DNA of 64,000 nt from Aurelia coerulea (taxonomy: Eukaryota > Cnidaria > Scyphozoa > Semaeostomeae > Ulmaridae). Within the stretch, counting starts at the first letter, position 1. Each line of letters begins with the position of its first letter. The position numbers and the translations under genes were made by a program. Location of the stretch: contig CM076949.1 in assembly GCA_039566865.1 (NCBI GenBank), positions 3,873,001-3,937,000 of the forward strand, in the 5' to 3' direction. The notes under the pieces are model-generated. The model saw only the letters and a list, made by a program, of their open reading frames with translations, made no database searches and was not told the origin of the DNA. Of the stretch, positions 1-11,856 are shown piece after piece.

Positions 1-466
1 AATGTATCCTCGTGCTCCCTGTGGTATCGTCTTGCAGATATTTTCAGTTATTGTAAAATTTTAGACCGATATACTCTCTTTTTCATAAGAATACTGTAAA
101 TTTTGTCCAGCCTCGATATTCTTAAGAAATGTTCGTTTTGAGCCTGAATATATTTTTAAAGTATTCTTAGTTTTTCAAATCTGCTACGATTCTCTGCTGT
201 GAACATCGCAAAACAGGCCACTGCTGAAAAATGAGACACAAAGATGCGAGCTGAGGCTGAGCAATATTCTTATAATTTCTTAAAAATTGGATGATTCTGA
301 GCCTGAATATTCTTATAAACATTATTCTCATAAAAAAGGGTGTATACAGAAAAGAATATGTTGATGCACGAATGCAAAGGTCTATTTCATTGCCACAAAA
401 AAGAAATCCGCTCGACTTTGTGACATATTTTTCAGTATCGAATCAAATTCATGCTTTGGGTCTTGA

Positions 467-595
467 CTGTTTGATAAGAAGAGAGTAGCTTACCTTCTGC
501 AAGCTATCACACAGGCAGAGAACATCTTTGACACATTCGATGAAAGTGGTTCAGGAACTATTTTGTCATCGCACGACTGGTCTAAACATAAATAG
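467..595 (+). pseudogene. EF-hand-like open segment, possible decayed exon
   Basis: A short frame opens after a TGA at 464-466 and stops with TAG at 593-595. Its middle reads ENIFDTFDESGSGTI, which matches the start of an EF-hand loop: D-x-S-x-S-G-x-I spacing. Loop position 12 is His, where a calcium-binding loop normally has Glu or Asp. No clear acceptor or donor bounds it. It may be a decayed exon, or an exon of the gene entering from the left with sites I cannot place. Chance similarity is possible. Confidence 0.22.
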
Positions 596-1004
596 ATTTA
601 TGAATATGTCGCTGCTACATTAAGACTTTGCAAAAGCACAAAATTTTCCCAAATAAAGCAAATCTAAAACCGTCTCTAGATGATTCATTAATGCTAGCTT
701 CATGAAGGAGCTATTTGTTTATAATCTACTATTGCCACAAGCGCGCACTACGTGCAATGGCTTGGATATGATATCGTTTCGCGAATGACATAAAGCAGTC
801 TGACACCCTCTCCCGCTTTTAAAGGAGAATCAAAATCTGGAAAGGCGTCTGTATTTTATGTCCTTTTTTATACAAATGTTACTTTCTTAGATAGCAGCTT
901 TAAATTAGCTCTCATCTTATAGCTATTTTATAAATGTATGCCTACTTTAAATAAATAAAAAATAACAATAATAATAATGAAAATAACTTTGATCTTTATT
1001 TCAG

Positions 1005-4000
1005 ACACAAACAGAAGAATTCATACAACTCGTCTGTCATACAGTAAAAAGCTTTGCACTTACGCTATCAGATGGTGATCACCATGACTACGAGGATAGT
1101 TCTGGCGAAGTGAAATTTGTTTTAGCCCTCTGTGGAGTAGCGACGAACATCGCAGCGTCTCCGTATGGACGAGAATTCCTTATGACGAACAGTAATGGAA
1201 AGATGCTAGTCAATTCAATTCTCAATACGATTTGCCAGCTTCCACCTGAAAGAAAACAAGAAATGAAAATAAGGAATCTATGCCTGAAGTTTCTCTATAA
1301 TATAAGGTGAGATGAGTATCTTTATCTGTTGCAAGAAGACGTACAGTAAATCGCGGCATATAAGAACCTACTTTTTTGAGAGAGCCAGGCTGAATTAGGT
1401 TCTTGTCCTACACTGCAAAACCTGTTTTAAGGTAACTCTGCTTTCCGCTCTAGTGCACAGCGAAATGCCGTTTTGCAAAACCACTCTCCTCAGAAAACAG
1501 TTAATTTCTCCAATATTATTCGGCCTATCGAAAAGCGGTAAAAAGGATGTTGTTCTGTATAATCTGGGCAATCGAAAGATGTATAAATCGCAATGTTTCC
1601 GTCAACCCTGGTTTCGCAAATCCTAGTTCAAATCTTTTTGCTAATTTCAGAAAAGTGGATTTATCTCCAAAACTACTCGAAAAATGTTCGATTTTTTTTC
1701 GGTCCGTCTTTAGCTAGGTTGTTGATCTACAACTTTGCCAAGTCTGATTGAAAAAGCTAGGCTAGATTTTCTGCAATTGAATTTTGTATTTCTGTTTACT
1801 TTTCGACAGCGAAATGGAGAAACCTTGGTCAACAGATTACCATGCTATGAAGCACGCTTGCAAAAGCTCAGGCTTGAAATAACTTTCAGAAGTTTTTCCA
1901 TTGGCAAACAAATGAACGTCATCTTTTGGGAATACCATACGCAGGTCTCAAAAGACATCCTCAGTGCGCTTGTAAAAGTATCATTTGCATCTATTGATTA
2001 AAAATTACTGATTTTTACCAGCAAGTTCATGAAACCATGCTTTGGGTGTCTTTCGAGACTTTCGCAAGCATTCACAGATTATCAATTTCTTTTAGAGTCC
2101 ACAATGAGCATAGATCTTAGATGAAGAACTAATTTTTTTGCACAAACATTCTATGGGCGTTCAAATCGTTTTGCATGGGCTAAACTGTTGACCAACGCTT
2201 TTCCCCTTCGATGTCGAAAAGTAAACAGAAATGTAAAATTCGATTGCAGGAAATCTAGCCTAGCTTTTTCAATCAGACTTGGCAAAGTTGTAGATCAACT
2301 ACTTAGCTAATGATGGAGCGAAAAAAAATCGAAACTTTTTCGAGTAGTTTTGGAGATAAATCCACTTTTCTGAAATCAGCAAAAAGATTTGAGCAAGGAT
2401 TTGCGAAGCCAGGGTTGACGGAAAAATTGCGATTTATACATCTTTCGATCGCCCAGATTATACAGAACAACATCCTTTTTACCGCTTTTCGATAGACCGA
2501 ATAATATTGGAGAAATTAACTGTTTTCTGAGGAGAGTGGTTCTGCGAAACGGCATCTCGCTGTGCACTAGAGCGGAAAGCAGAGTTACCTTAAGAAAATC
2601 ACCACCAAGAGATTTTTAAGGCCATTATTGATTTTGGCAATGTTATTATGCATTTGATAACCAATTCTCAGCTTACAAGTAGCAGGGAAGGAGGTTCAGA
2701 TTTTGACAGCAATTTGGAAAAAATGAACTGAATAAGGGCGACAAAAAATCAACATTCTTACCCTTGCAATAATGCTGAAAATAATCAAGACATCAAATAT
2801 TCCTATTGAGCACTGATAACGAAGTGCTTTCATTTCAAGCCATTCAATCAAAGGATTAACCAATTGACCAATTGATTCCTATGCTTTAACCAATTGATTC
2901 CTATGCTGTGTATTCCAGAAGCATCTCCTTCTTCAAGTTTACATCTCTCAATGCTTTTTATTGTCTAAACTTTGTTCTTGACGGGCAAACAACAACTCTC
3001 AGAAAGCTTGTGTTACAGTGAATGTAAAATTCCAATGAATTTTTATACGTTGAAGATGGTTAAGCAAATCTGGATCAGTAAAAAGTGTCTGGCCTAACAG
3101 TAACACAAGTCATACCTTTTCTATGTTGCAGTATAAATCAACAAGGCATCAAGTTTCTGTCAAAGAAATCAAGTTTGATTCAAACATTAACAGCTATCAT
3201 TGAAGGTAAGATGCAGACGAGTAACTTCCGGGAACAACTTAGAAACACAAAATATACTACAGTGATTTTACTTACCAGTAAAGAGTAACGAGCCTGTTGA
3301 AACACCATTAACCTTTTCTGAACATTTGACATGAGAACTTTTCAGATGACCAATTTTTTCAAATAAGTGAAATATATATGAATGTATCATTTGCTACGAT
3401 TCAAACATTAACAGATAAGATAGCACTGTAGTCTCTCTGGTATCATATTTCAGGTGAAAATATCTGCGAATAAAGACAGGTGGAGAGCTTTGCAAACGTA
3501 ACTTTGCGTCATTGCAAATCTCACTTCACATTTGATGTGTGACAGGTTTCAATCGTTCTGTTTCATTTCCATTTTTCTGCATTCTCATTTTAGTGGATGT
3601 AAACCTGGAGAATCGTGTTTTATCTGTGAGGTAAGGTTAAATAGTTTTACAAGTCTGAATGCAAACAGCTTTCCTGAGTTGCTGTAAATATTTTACCGGG
3701 TGTCCCAAAAGAAAGTACTCCTGTTTCAAAAATCACCAAAAATTCATAATCAAACCTTTGATAAAATTTTCTTTTTGAATTGTTTTGTCAAAGACCCAAA
3801 AATATTTATAGATGCTAAAATGTTTGCTTTTGATACAGGAAGGTAGAAAAATTACACGTTGAAATACCTCATTTTGAGCTATAGTTTTTAAGCAAAATGC
3901 TCAATCTTGCCAGAGTTAAAATTTTCACATTTTTTATCATCAGTGAGGTCTGCCATGATGGTGCGCATTTCATTCTGTCATTTATGACCAAATTAGTTGA

Positions 4001-5544
4001 TTTACATGCACAAAGAAATTGATCTGGCAATCATCAGTGCTTTTTACAGTATGATTCAAAACCAGGTAGTACTAAAAAGAGCTAAATTTGCTACTTTTAT
4101 GCCAATTACAAGATCAGCTATATATTGGAAAATAATTTGGTCCTTGATATACTTGACAAAGAAAGAAAATTGAAGTTCGGCCGTGTAATCAAATTTTGGT
4201 GATTTTTCAAACGGGAGTACTTTTTTTTGGGACACCCGTTAATATTTCGGGTTTGCAAAGCTTTTTAGAATGATCAACAATTAATATAATTCCAGACTTA
4301 CTACTTAAATCACTAACTAATCAATATAGCTTTTGCCAGGATTAACTATCGGTAATACTTGATTTTAATTGTTTCACCTGTCAATAGGCTCATCCAATCG
4401 CTGATGCTGGAATCCGACAATGAAAGCATATGCTATGAGGTTGCAAAATTGGTAAGGCCAGAAATTTCTTTTTTAAAATAGAAGGTATAATTTAGTTAAT
4501 GTTCTGTTTTAGTGAGAGGACCAAAGAGTATGATACAAAAATGCAGTTGGTACTAAGATTTGAAAGTCAATTTATGAGAGTGCACAGGGATCCTTGTATA
4601 TAAATAGATCACTGTAGAAGCAAGCGAGTGGTTAGGTGTTTTCTTGGTTTTTTGTGGTGTAGCTGTCCCAAAGAAAAATGACAGTCTGCCTCAGCAGTTT
4701 CTAGGTGTAGAAATAGAATGGAATCTCGTGAAATCATCATCATTCAATATGGAACAAACTTGTGTTTCTCTAGGTAACGGTAGGTACCCGGAAACAATCT
4801 GCTTTCTTGTAATATATTTCAGTAAAGATTTTCACTGATTAGTTTTCAGGAAACGTTTTGAGAAAGATTTCTACTCGTTGCAGTTACCATATACGTCCTT
4901 CCTAGCAAATGACTTTGTCTTGGCTTTATCCATTAAAATCGTAGATATAGCTTAACGTGTAGTCTCATCATTATGAAAATCTTAATTTCTAGCTTCCAAT
5001 CGATAAAATGAGGAACATTGCCGTCAGTGCTAATGGAGAGGTAAGCAAACTATAAAACCAAACTTACACAAGCGAGTGCGTTTCCTTCTTCTAATAATAA
5101 TTTCAAACTGACCACAGCTGTGCCTTTGTCACTTGTGAAGCATTGTCTCCATATAATGTAGCAGCATCACCAATGTCAAAGTCATTCGATTAACTTTACG
5201 CAACATGCATAACGGGAGCAAAGCGGTTGTCGTATCAAAACGGTTGGCCAATATGGTGCCCTTGTTTGCTGTTCTCCAATGCAAAAATTATTGGGTGTTA
5301 TTCTTCCAAAGTTGTTGCTGAAACGTCTTATGATAGGCTAACTTAGTTGTTGTTAACATTTAGAAAAAACCAAGGCAAAATTGCCTCATTCTTGAGCTAT
5401 TGATTCTAAAGATCGCCGTTTCGAATTGAGTAGTATCTAATTCTAATTGGCTGCAAAGACTTAGTGACTTTATCTTTTTTACAGTTGCAGGAAGCATTAT
5501 TGGAGCTTATCAATGACATCAAGTTCTTTCAACGAGAGCAATGA
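1005..5544 (+). CDS. HSF2BP: HSF2BP homologue (heat shock factor 2-binding protein), 3' part of gene
   Basis: Six coding exons are read as 1005-1306, 3132-3205, 3594-3630, 4388-4451, 4993-5040 and 5485-5544. All have AG acceptors and GT donors, the phases match throughout, and they give 194 residues ending at TGA 5542-5544. The product aligns with the armadillo-like C-terminal half of vertebrate HSF2BP, for example VATNIAASPYGREFL, then FLYNI-S-INQQGIKFLS, then LQEALLELINDIK at the end. In vertebrates this protein acts in meiotic recombination with BRCA2 and BRME1, and was first found as an HSF2 partner. The N-terminal coiled-coil half, about 155 residues in the human protein, is not seen, so the gene should continue left of the window. 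Two introns carry transposable elements, at 1441-2589 and 3696-4239. Identification rests on remembered family sequence; exon ends are inferred from splice consensus and phase. Confidence 0.88.
1441..2589. mobile_element. TTAA-flanked long inverted-repeat element (1149 bp)
   Basis: The ends are perfect inverses (GGTAACTCTGCTTTCCGC and its complement) and each end abuts TTAA, at 1437-1440 and 2590-2593. The arms stay complementary inward for roughly 400 bp, leaving a short unpaired centre near 1850-2190. No transposase frame is visible. TTAA targets are typical of piggyBac and Kolobok transposons; which one mobilised this element cannot be told from the sequence. It sits in the intron after the first visible HSF2BP exon. 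A single arm of the same family ends at 43290. Confidence 0.8.
3696..4239. mobile_element. CCGGGTGTCCC-ended MITE, family A, copy 1 (544 bp)
   Basis: The left end CCGGGTGTCCCAAAA follows TA at 3694-3695. The right end is its inverse, followed by TA at 4240-4241. Terminal repeats of about 50 bp read on into GTACTCCTGTTTCAAAAATC. No coding capacity is seen. The TA target suggests Tc1/mariner-type mobilisation. It lies in an HSF2BP intron. Related copies are at 12660-13200, 46979-47956 and 48914-50190. Confidence 0.8.
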
Positions 5545-5603
5545 AGAAGTGCACCAGAATTGAATGACATCATTCCACATTTGTTATTTCAGATGATAAG
5601 GAG

Positions 5604-5609
5604 AATAAA
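5604..5609 (+). promoter_or_regulatory. Poly(A) signal of the HSF2BP homologue
   Basis: A canonical AATAAA lies 60 bp after the stop codon of the HSF2BP-like gene, a normal distance for the 3' end of its mRNA. Confidence 0.6.
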
Positions 5610-5699
5610 TGAGCGTTGATAGTTGTTAGTATTGCCTCTGACAGAAATGATACCATTGTAAAAGCATTTAGCATGTGGTGTATTAGTATTTGTATCACA

Positions 5700-6354
5700 T
5701 TTCTACTGCGTTTGATTCAATATTGATCATACAAGTAAATGCTGTTTATCTTATCCATAACAGCTTACCCAAAACTTTTTTATCTGTTTAGCAGTAAAAT
5801 TTCGATGTATCCCTTGTTGATTTGATGTCTTATCCCTGTCTTATCTTAAAAGATAAAAGGCCAAGATGACAACGTTTATCAATCTTAGGTTTTCTCTCTC
5901 TCTGAAAGTTTACTTCATCAAAATTTGTTTGAGCATTTCTTAGGCAACTCACCTGAAAGTCTATTCAATGTGATCATAGGCAGAATCTAATCTTAGCAAA
6001 ATTGATCACTGGAGAGGAAACACAAAAAACAAACTGAAATACATTAACAGTGTCACAATAGGACAATAAATTACATTCCTATGAAATTTTTAACTCTCAT
6101 GTTCACCAAAAATAAGCTTTTAAGCACAGTTCAGCAGCAAAATAAACATTAGCAGCACATTTTGTCAACAATAATATTGCCAAATTGTTAACTTTAGATA
6201 ATCCACAAAAACCCACATACAAGAACACAACTTTAAACGAGCAACCTGCAAATGAAGTTTCCTGTATGTGGGTTTTTACAGCATATATACCTAAGAATCA
6301 TTCATAGCAGTTTGCCGTTCATGTTGCGTCCATCACAAAATGTTTAGTTCTTCT
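5700..6354. other. Convergent intergenic and 3' UTR region with a 14-bp inverted repeat
   Basis: This is the space between the convergent HSF2BP and aldolase genes. The only clear structure is a perfect 14-bp inverted repeat, GTATGTGGGTTTTT, at 6207-6220 and 6264-6277 with a 43-nt loop. I see no AATAAA on the minus strand for the aldolase transcript, so its cleavage site is not assigned. Confidence 0.5.
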
Positions 6355-9300
6355 TTAGTATGAATGATTTTCAATGAACAAGCTGTCAGCAGCTCCTGCG
6401 GAAGTTATCTCACCCTCATATTTCCCATGGTATGCTTGACTGTTGAGGTAGGCACGCTTGAGTAACTCCTTTTGTGCGGCAGCAACATTTTCTTCCTTTC
6501 CTCCCCATGCCTTCAATACAGATGCTTGCAATGCACGGCCATATGAGAAGGATAAAGCCCAAGGTTTCTTTCCTGAAAGTTGAAAATTGATTGATTGATA
6601 CAATGTACAGATGACAGAGCAGAAACTGTGTGAAATGATGTCATTGAGCAGTCTGATATAAGGACGTGTTTAGATACATAAGCTTTTTGAAATGATAAAT
6701 CAAGAGTCTGAGGCCCAAGGAAAAGAATATCAAGTGTTGCCAAATTTTGGGATCGGTTGCAGGAAACTAGAAGGGCTCAAAATTTTGAATTTTCACGGAT
6801 GGGCACGAACTTTCTGCTCTGTCTGTCCAGAGACATATCAGAATTCTTCTCATGCACTGAAGAGAATGCCCTTTGATTTCACATAGTGCAAAATGTACAA
6901 ATCTTCTATGAATTATCTTCTATTTTATTGCACCCATGTGGCTGCCTTTTGCTTCAGGAACTTTATCTACTGAAGGGTCCAGTCTCTTGCTTATACCAGA
7001 CAGGCATTGTGCACATTAACTATGATAACTTCACATGAAATTTATTCTCCAGTTGATCAGGCCTGCACACATTAGCAAGGTTTTCCTGCCTAAGATCATT
7101 TATAGTTTTTATTAAATGCAAAAGTTTCCAAACTTTGCAACAGAATAATTCCTATTTTTTGATCCTGAATTTTCAAAAAGTTTTAACCCTCTGAGAGCTT
7201 TGCTTCAAAGGGAATTGACATGGTTTAATCGGTCTTGTGTCACATTTACAGTATTCTTATTGGTTCAATGAGACAGCATTTTGAAAGCAAGGTCCAATTA
7301 GATGGTGCATGATCTATTCTGTGCTTAAATTGTGTGTCTTGTCAGCATTGATTCCTGTTAAGCCCTTGCACGAGATGGTTGCACAAATACCAATCCTAAA
7401 AATAGCTTAAAGGAGCTCTGTCACACAGGTGATTGGTTTAGAGAACAAAGCTAAGACAAAGGAAAGGAGCTAGAGCCCAGACTCTATGAATTGTTCGCAT
7501 GATAGAAATTCAGTTCAATTTGAAACAATCTCTTTTCCAATTCTTTTCTGTTAATCCTGCCATACAAATCTTTAATCCCCTTATACAATCTTCGAGACAG
7601 ATTGCCTTTAACATCCTATCAAGTTTTCCACATTTCAAAATTTCTCCAGTGATGGGAGTACCTTTTGAGGGACAAAAAGCATTTAAACTTCAAGCAAATA
7701 ATACCTTGATATTTGTTCATGGCATTGAGATGCACTGTTGCATCAACTTCAGATTGACCTCCTGACAAGAATGTGATGCCTGGAACAGCTGCTGGGGTTG
7801 TTCTCTGGAGAGTTGTGACAGTTGCTTCAGCAATTTGCTCTGGTGTGTATTTTGTTGTGCATGATTGCCCTATAAGATTGAGCATATTTCATTATAATTT
7901 GTACAAATTAGCAGTGCAGATATCATTGCAATTGAAAAGAAATTATGATATTGCGAGTTCCAGTAAGTTCCATATATCGCCTTAGGCACTACTGAGCATC
8001 TATAAAGTACATGCAAGCAGTTGTTGGCAGGGGTTCATATCATTTTAACAGTACGAGTATGTGCAGCTCACATGGGTTGAGCTTGAAGGTACAAAGTTGG
8101 TCCTTCTTTACCTGAAATAATAAAATTGCCAAGACTCCCCACAGAAATAGGTGCAAATTTGGGTCTGGTTATCAGGCTAGTGCAAAGGCCAATTTTAGCA
8201 ATTGGGTATCATTTCTGAAAACTGAGCAGTGGAGCTCTGACAAACAGAAAGTGAGTCTGCAAACAGTGGGAACTGCACACGTATGAGAGTTTTCACAAGA
8301 GTGTGATGTGCGCCCCAATTTTGAAGATGATCTTTTGTTCTCCACTTTGAAAACAAAAGAATTACCGAGTTTGCACACAAACACACCCCTGCTTTGTTTG
8401 CACACACAAGATCTCATCAAGAACTGCCTTACTCTGCAGACTGGACTGCAAGGCAGCTACCCCTGGGTTTTTGTTAAAGTATGGTTGCAGTCTTTAGTGT
8501 GTTGGGATTGCAGAAGTACAAGACCTAATTGCAGCCTAATTTAGTCTTCGTAGTGCCATTATGCTCAGGTGGTGTTGTTGGGCTTGAACCCTGTCCCTGC
8601 ATATCCTAACACCTTTTGAGTACAACGCAAAGCATAATGAGTACCGTCCAGAAAAAGTACCTTGTGTGACCATGTTTGGTTTGAGCAAACTTCCTTCAAG
8701 ATACACATGATGATCGACAAGGGACTTGTAAACACAAGCAAGCACCCTTTCTGTCACCCTCTGTGCCACATGCAACTCATGGGTACCATCAATCAAAATT
8801 TCAGGCTCCACAATAGGCACCAAACCATTAGATTGGCAGATGACTGCATATCTTGCAAGAACTTGTGCATTTTCTTGAATTGCAACATCAGTTGGAACAT
8901 TTGCTGCTTCGTTGATCTTGATAACACATCTGAATTTAGCAAACTGTGCGCCATCTTTCACATACTGCTGTACTCTTTCAGCCATGCCATCCAAACCCTG
9001 TGTTGTCGTTTCGTTTGTGGTTCCGGGCAAATTGACTAGGCCCTTGTCGACTTTAATTCCAATAATGATCCCTCTATCTTTGATCAGCTTAACAAATGGT
9101 GTGCCATCTTTAGCATTCTGATACAAGGTTTCATGAAACAGAATAACACCGCCAAGATATTGGCCGATTGATTTGTCAGCTGTGAAAAGAAGCTCTCTGT
9201 ATCTGCGTCGATTTTCATCAGTGTTTTCTAGGCCAATGTTTGCAAGCCTTTTGCCCATGGTTCCAGCGCTTTCATCTGCAGCAAGGATGCCTTTTCCCGG

Positions 9301-9363
9301 TGCAACGATTGCTTCAGCTACTTTCTTGAGCTCAGCACGTTGTTCTTGCGTGAGGTATGCCAT
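6355..9363 (-). CDS. ALDO: Class I fructose-bisphosphate aldolase
   Basis: The enzyme cleaves fructose 1,6-bisphosphate into dihydroxyacetone phosphate and glyceraldehyde 3-phosphate in cytosolic glycolysis, and runs in reverse in gluconeogenesis. Coding exons in transcript order are 9363-8661, 7869-7705 and 6572-6355: 703, 165 and 218 nt, GT-AG, phase 1 at both junctions, 361 residues. Visible hallmarks are [10 protein letters not shown] near residue 25, the KFRCVIKI strand with active-site Lys and Arg, the VEPEIL glutamate, the Schiff-base lysine in [11 protein letters not shown] (about residue 228), [23 protein letters not shown], and a C-terminal NHSY whose last Tyr takes part in turnover. 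Length equals the family norm of about 363. The ATG at 9363 is the first in frame and fits the usual N-terminus. Nothing looks broken. Animals have several isoforms; one ancestral type is likely here. Confidence 0.97.
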
Positions 9364-9390
9364 TTTGAAGCCGAAATATAGCTGATGCTT

Positions 9391-9473
9391 CACGTGCAGA
9401 AGGCCTATCTTGGTTGACTTAGTAGAGAGGATGTGCTTTTGGCAAATAGCCTTATGTACGTATAATCACGTGA
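9391..9473 (-). promoter_or_regulatory. Two CACGTG E-boxes just upstream of the aldolase start
   Basis: CACGTG occurs at 9391-9396, 28 bp before the ATG, and again inside the palindrome TCACGTGA at 9466-9473. CACGTG is the core bound by bHLH factors of the Myc/Max, USF and MITF/TFE classes, which regulate glycolytic genes in other animals. The transcription start is unknown, so the first site may lie in the 5' UTR. Their function here is inference. Confidence 0.35.
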
Positions 9474-9479
9474 TTAGGG

Positions 9480-10928
9480 ATCAATCCAATGAGAATCGTC
9501 GCTTTTGACGCGCCTCCGAGAGCATACAGGACACGAATACAGGACACTTTTCGGACAATGTTGCTACGTGTCAAGTTTCTTGTTTCGACTTTTCGAGATA
9601 AAAGTTGGGTGTTTGGGGGCAACGAAAGTACTCTCTTTCTCTCTGGATTGGTTTACAAAGGTCGTCGTACCCAAAAATCAACGGATATATTTAGTACCAA
9701 AAAATACCATGCGAAATAATAACGCATAAAATCAAACATAAGAAAAACCACAAAAAGGAGCTAAGAAACTAGACCAGAACTTAAAGTTCTCTTAATCGAT
9801 CAGACTTAATTTTTATGAAACCACGCTTCTGTCTATGCATTATTTAGGCACAGAGAAATAATAAAGTACAACAAACTATGATAGCATGCTTCAAGCGAAA
9901 TAAAAAAGATTCAAATGAAATTAAAAAGTTTCTTTGGTGATCTGAGTTTCTTACTTTCTTATGTAAGATACGTGTATGGCATGAACTTTGGCAGCAACAG
10001 GAACTTCTGTCTTCGTCTGGAAAGTCATGTTTGCCTGCCGGAACGAAGGGTGGGGGTCAGAACACCCCACTTTGAAAAAGTTCGGCATAAATGTCCATGT
10101 GAACGTAAAATGCCTTCCAATTTGCAATTTCCAAATTTTGTCTCACCACACCAAATTTGCATGAATGAATGCGTTCACATCTGTTTTGTGGGCAATACTT
10201 CGATGTCATGATTATAGACAGTTATCAAAGAATATTGAAACTGGGGTAATTCATTTTTAAATACTGATCAAAGCAAAGTGGCCCTTGTTTCCTGCAGGGA
10301 TCTTTGAGATGAAGATGTTTGTTAAAAATCGCCGAAGAAAAATTTTTATTACACAAGAAGAAACATCACGAATTTACGTCAGATAAAAAGCAAGATCTAA
10401 GTTAACATCTCGACAATAAGTAAAAGCGTTGATATTTCAAAATTGACCTATCAAATCATTCCCACTTTCCAAGTAAACGTTGCAATTTTGTCTTGTGCAG
10501 AATACGCTGAACAGATAAATTTGTTACTTGTAATTCCCTAATTTGTTAATCACTTCTAAAAACCGATGATACTTAAATTCATGAGTCAGAAAAGGTTTTA
10601 ATCTTGCTGGCCTGAAGTTCTCCAATTATACATCAGCTTCCTTCGATCTATTTTGTAGTTGATATGTCAACTTGGATACGAAAGTTTAACTTGATAAATT
10701 GGTTGCATCATCATTTCCAAGTTACAAGCCATTTCATTGAAATATCAAAGAGATAGATTGTAACGAGATAGATTAAATCATAACCACGAAATGAAATATT
10801 ATACTTCATGCCAATGAGAAAACTTACAGTTTACAAATAACACTAATGTCTAATAAAGATAATAAAATTCACTGTTAATAATATCAAAGCCCTTTCCACG
10901 ATACATTTTATGAGAAGAAATTTTAATA
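9480..10928. other. Intergenic space between aldolase and the RMND1 3' end
   Basis: About 1.4 kb lie upstream of the aldolase gene and downstream of RMND1. I find no exon-like frames with splice sites, no RNA gene and no clear element ends before the MITE that starts at 10931. Confidence 0.4.
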
Positions 10929-10930
10929 TA

Positions 10931-11803
10931 CCGGGTGTCCCAAAAATTGTATACGAATTTGAAAAATTTTGAGGCCAAGAGTTCTCGTCATATCACCCAA
11001 AAACAATTTTTGTGTTAACCCTCAATGGTTGAATTAAATTTTGATATTTTTCTTATAATTTTCGGTAACTTTTTTGCAGAGCAATAATTCAGCAAGTGTA
11101 TTATTTTCCTCTTAGGCCCAAACAAGAGCTTCCAGTAGAGAAGAACTAACGATTCAAGGGAAGGCAGAAATACTTGACATCCAAAGATGATAACGATCGT
11201 GATTCTTATTGCTAGAAACCGAGAAGAAAACAGTTTCAAAGGACAATCATATTACATTATCATTAATCAAGGGATTGATTTACTTTATTTTAAATGGAAA
11301 TTACAATTTTAACAATAACTTGTTCATTTGAGTAAAGGTCCCTTGACACATAAGATACAGTGATCCATGGTGATATAATTTCTTATGTTCATGTTCATGT
11401 TCATGTTCATGTTCATGTTCATGTTCATTCATTCAATTCAAATAACACTACCTACAATCAACTGATACAACTACAAAACAAAACAAGGAAAGTCTTTGAT
11501 TTAGTTTTGTTAATTAGTTCAATTTAAATCAGCAGCAATTTGCCTCTTGAAGATTTCGAGGGTTGCTATGTTTTCTAGCCTACTCAGTGGTCTACTAATG
11601 GCGGCTCTGGTTTGGGCCAAAAGGTAAAATTTTGTGTTTGTTGATTTATAGCTCCACAACCAAGTTACCAACAGTGGTCAGAACAATATCAAAATTTAAT
11701 TTAGTCATTGAGGGTTAACATAAAAATATGCTTTGGATAATTGGGTTTAAACTCTCGGTGTCAGGGTTTTTCAAACTTGTAGAAAGTTTTTTGGGACACT
11801 CGG
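10931..11803. mobile_element. CCGGGTGTCCC-ended element, 873 bp, with internal hexamer satellite
   Basis: The left end CCGGGTGTCCCAAAAATTG follows TA (10929-10930) and the right end, an imperfect inverse with ACTCGG, precedes TA (11804-11805). Subterminal repeats such as CCTCAATGGTTGAATTAAATTT recur inverted near 11690. An ATGTTC hexamer is repeated seven times at 11385-11426. The interior differs from family A. It ends about 50 bp past the RMND1 stop codon. Confidence 0.75.
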
Positions 11804-11856
11804 TAGTATTTGATGTCTGAGACTTCTAAGATAATTCCTTCTAAAATATAAAGTCA

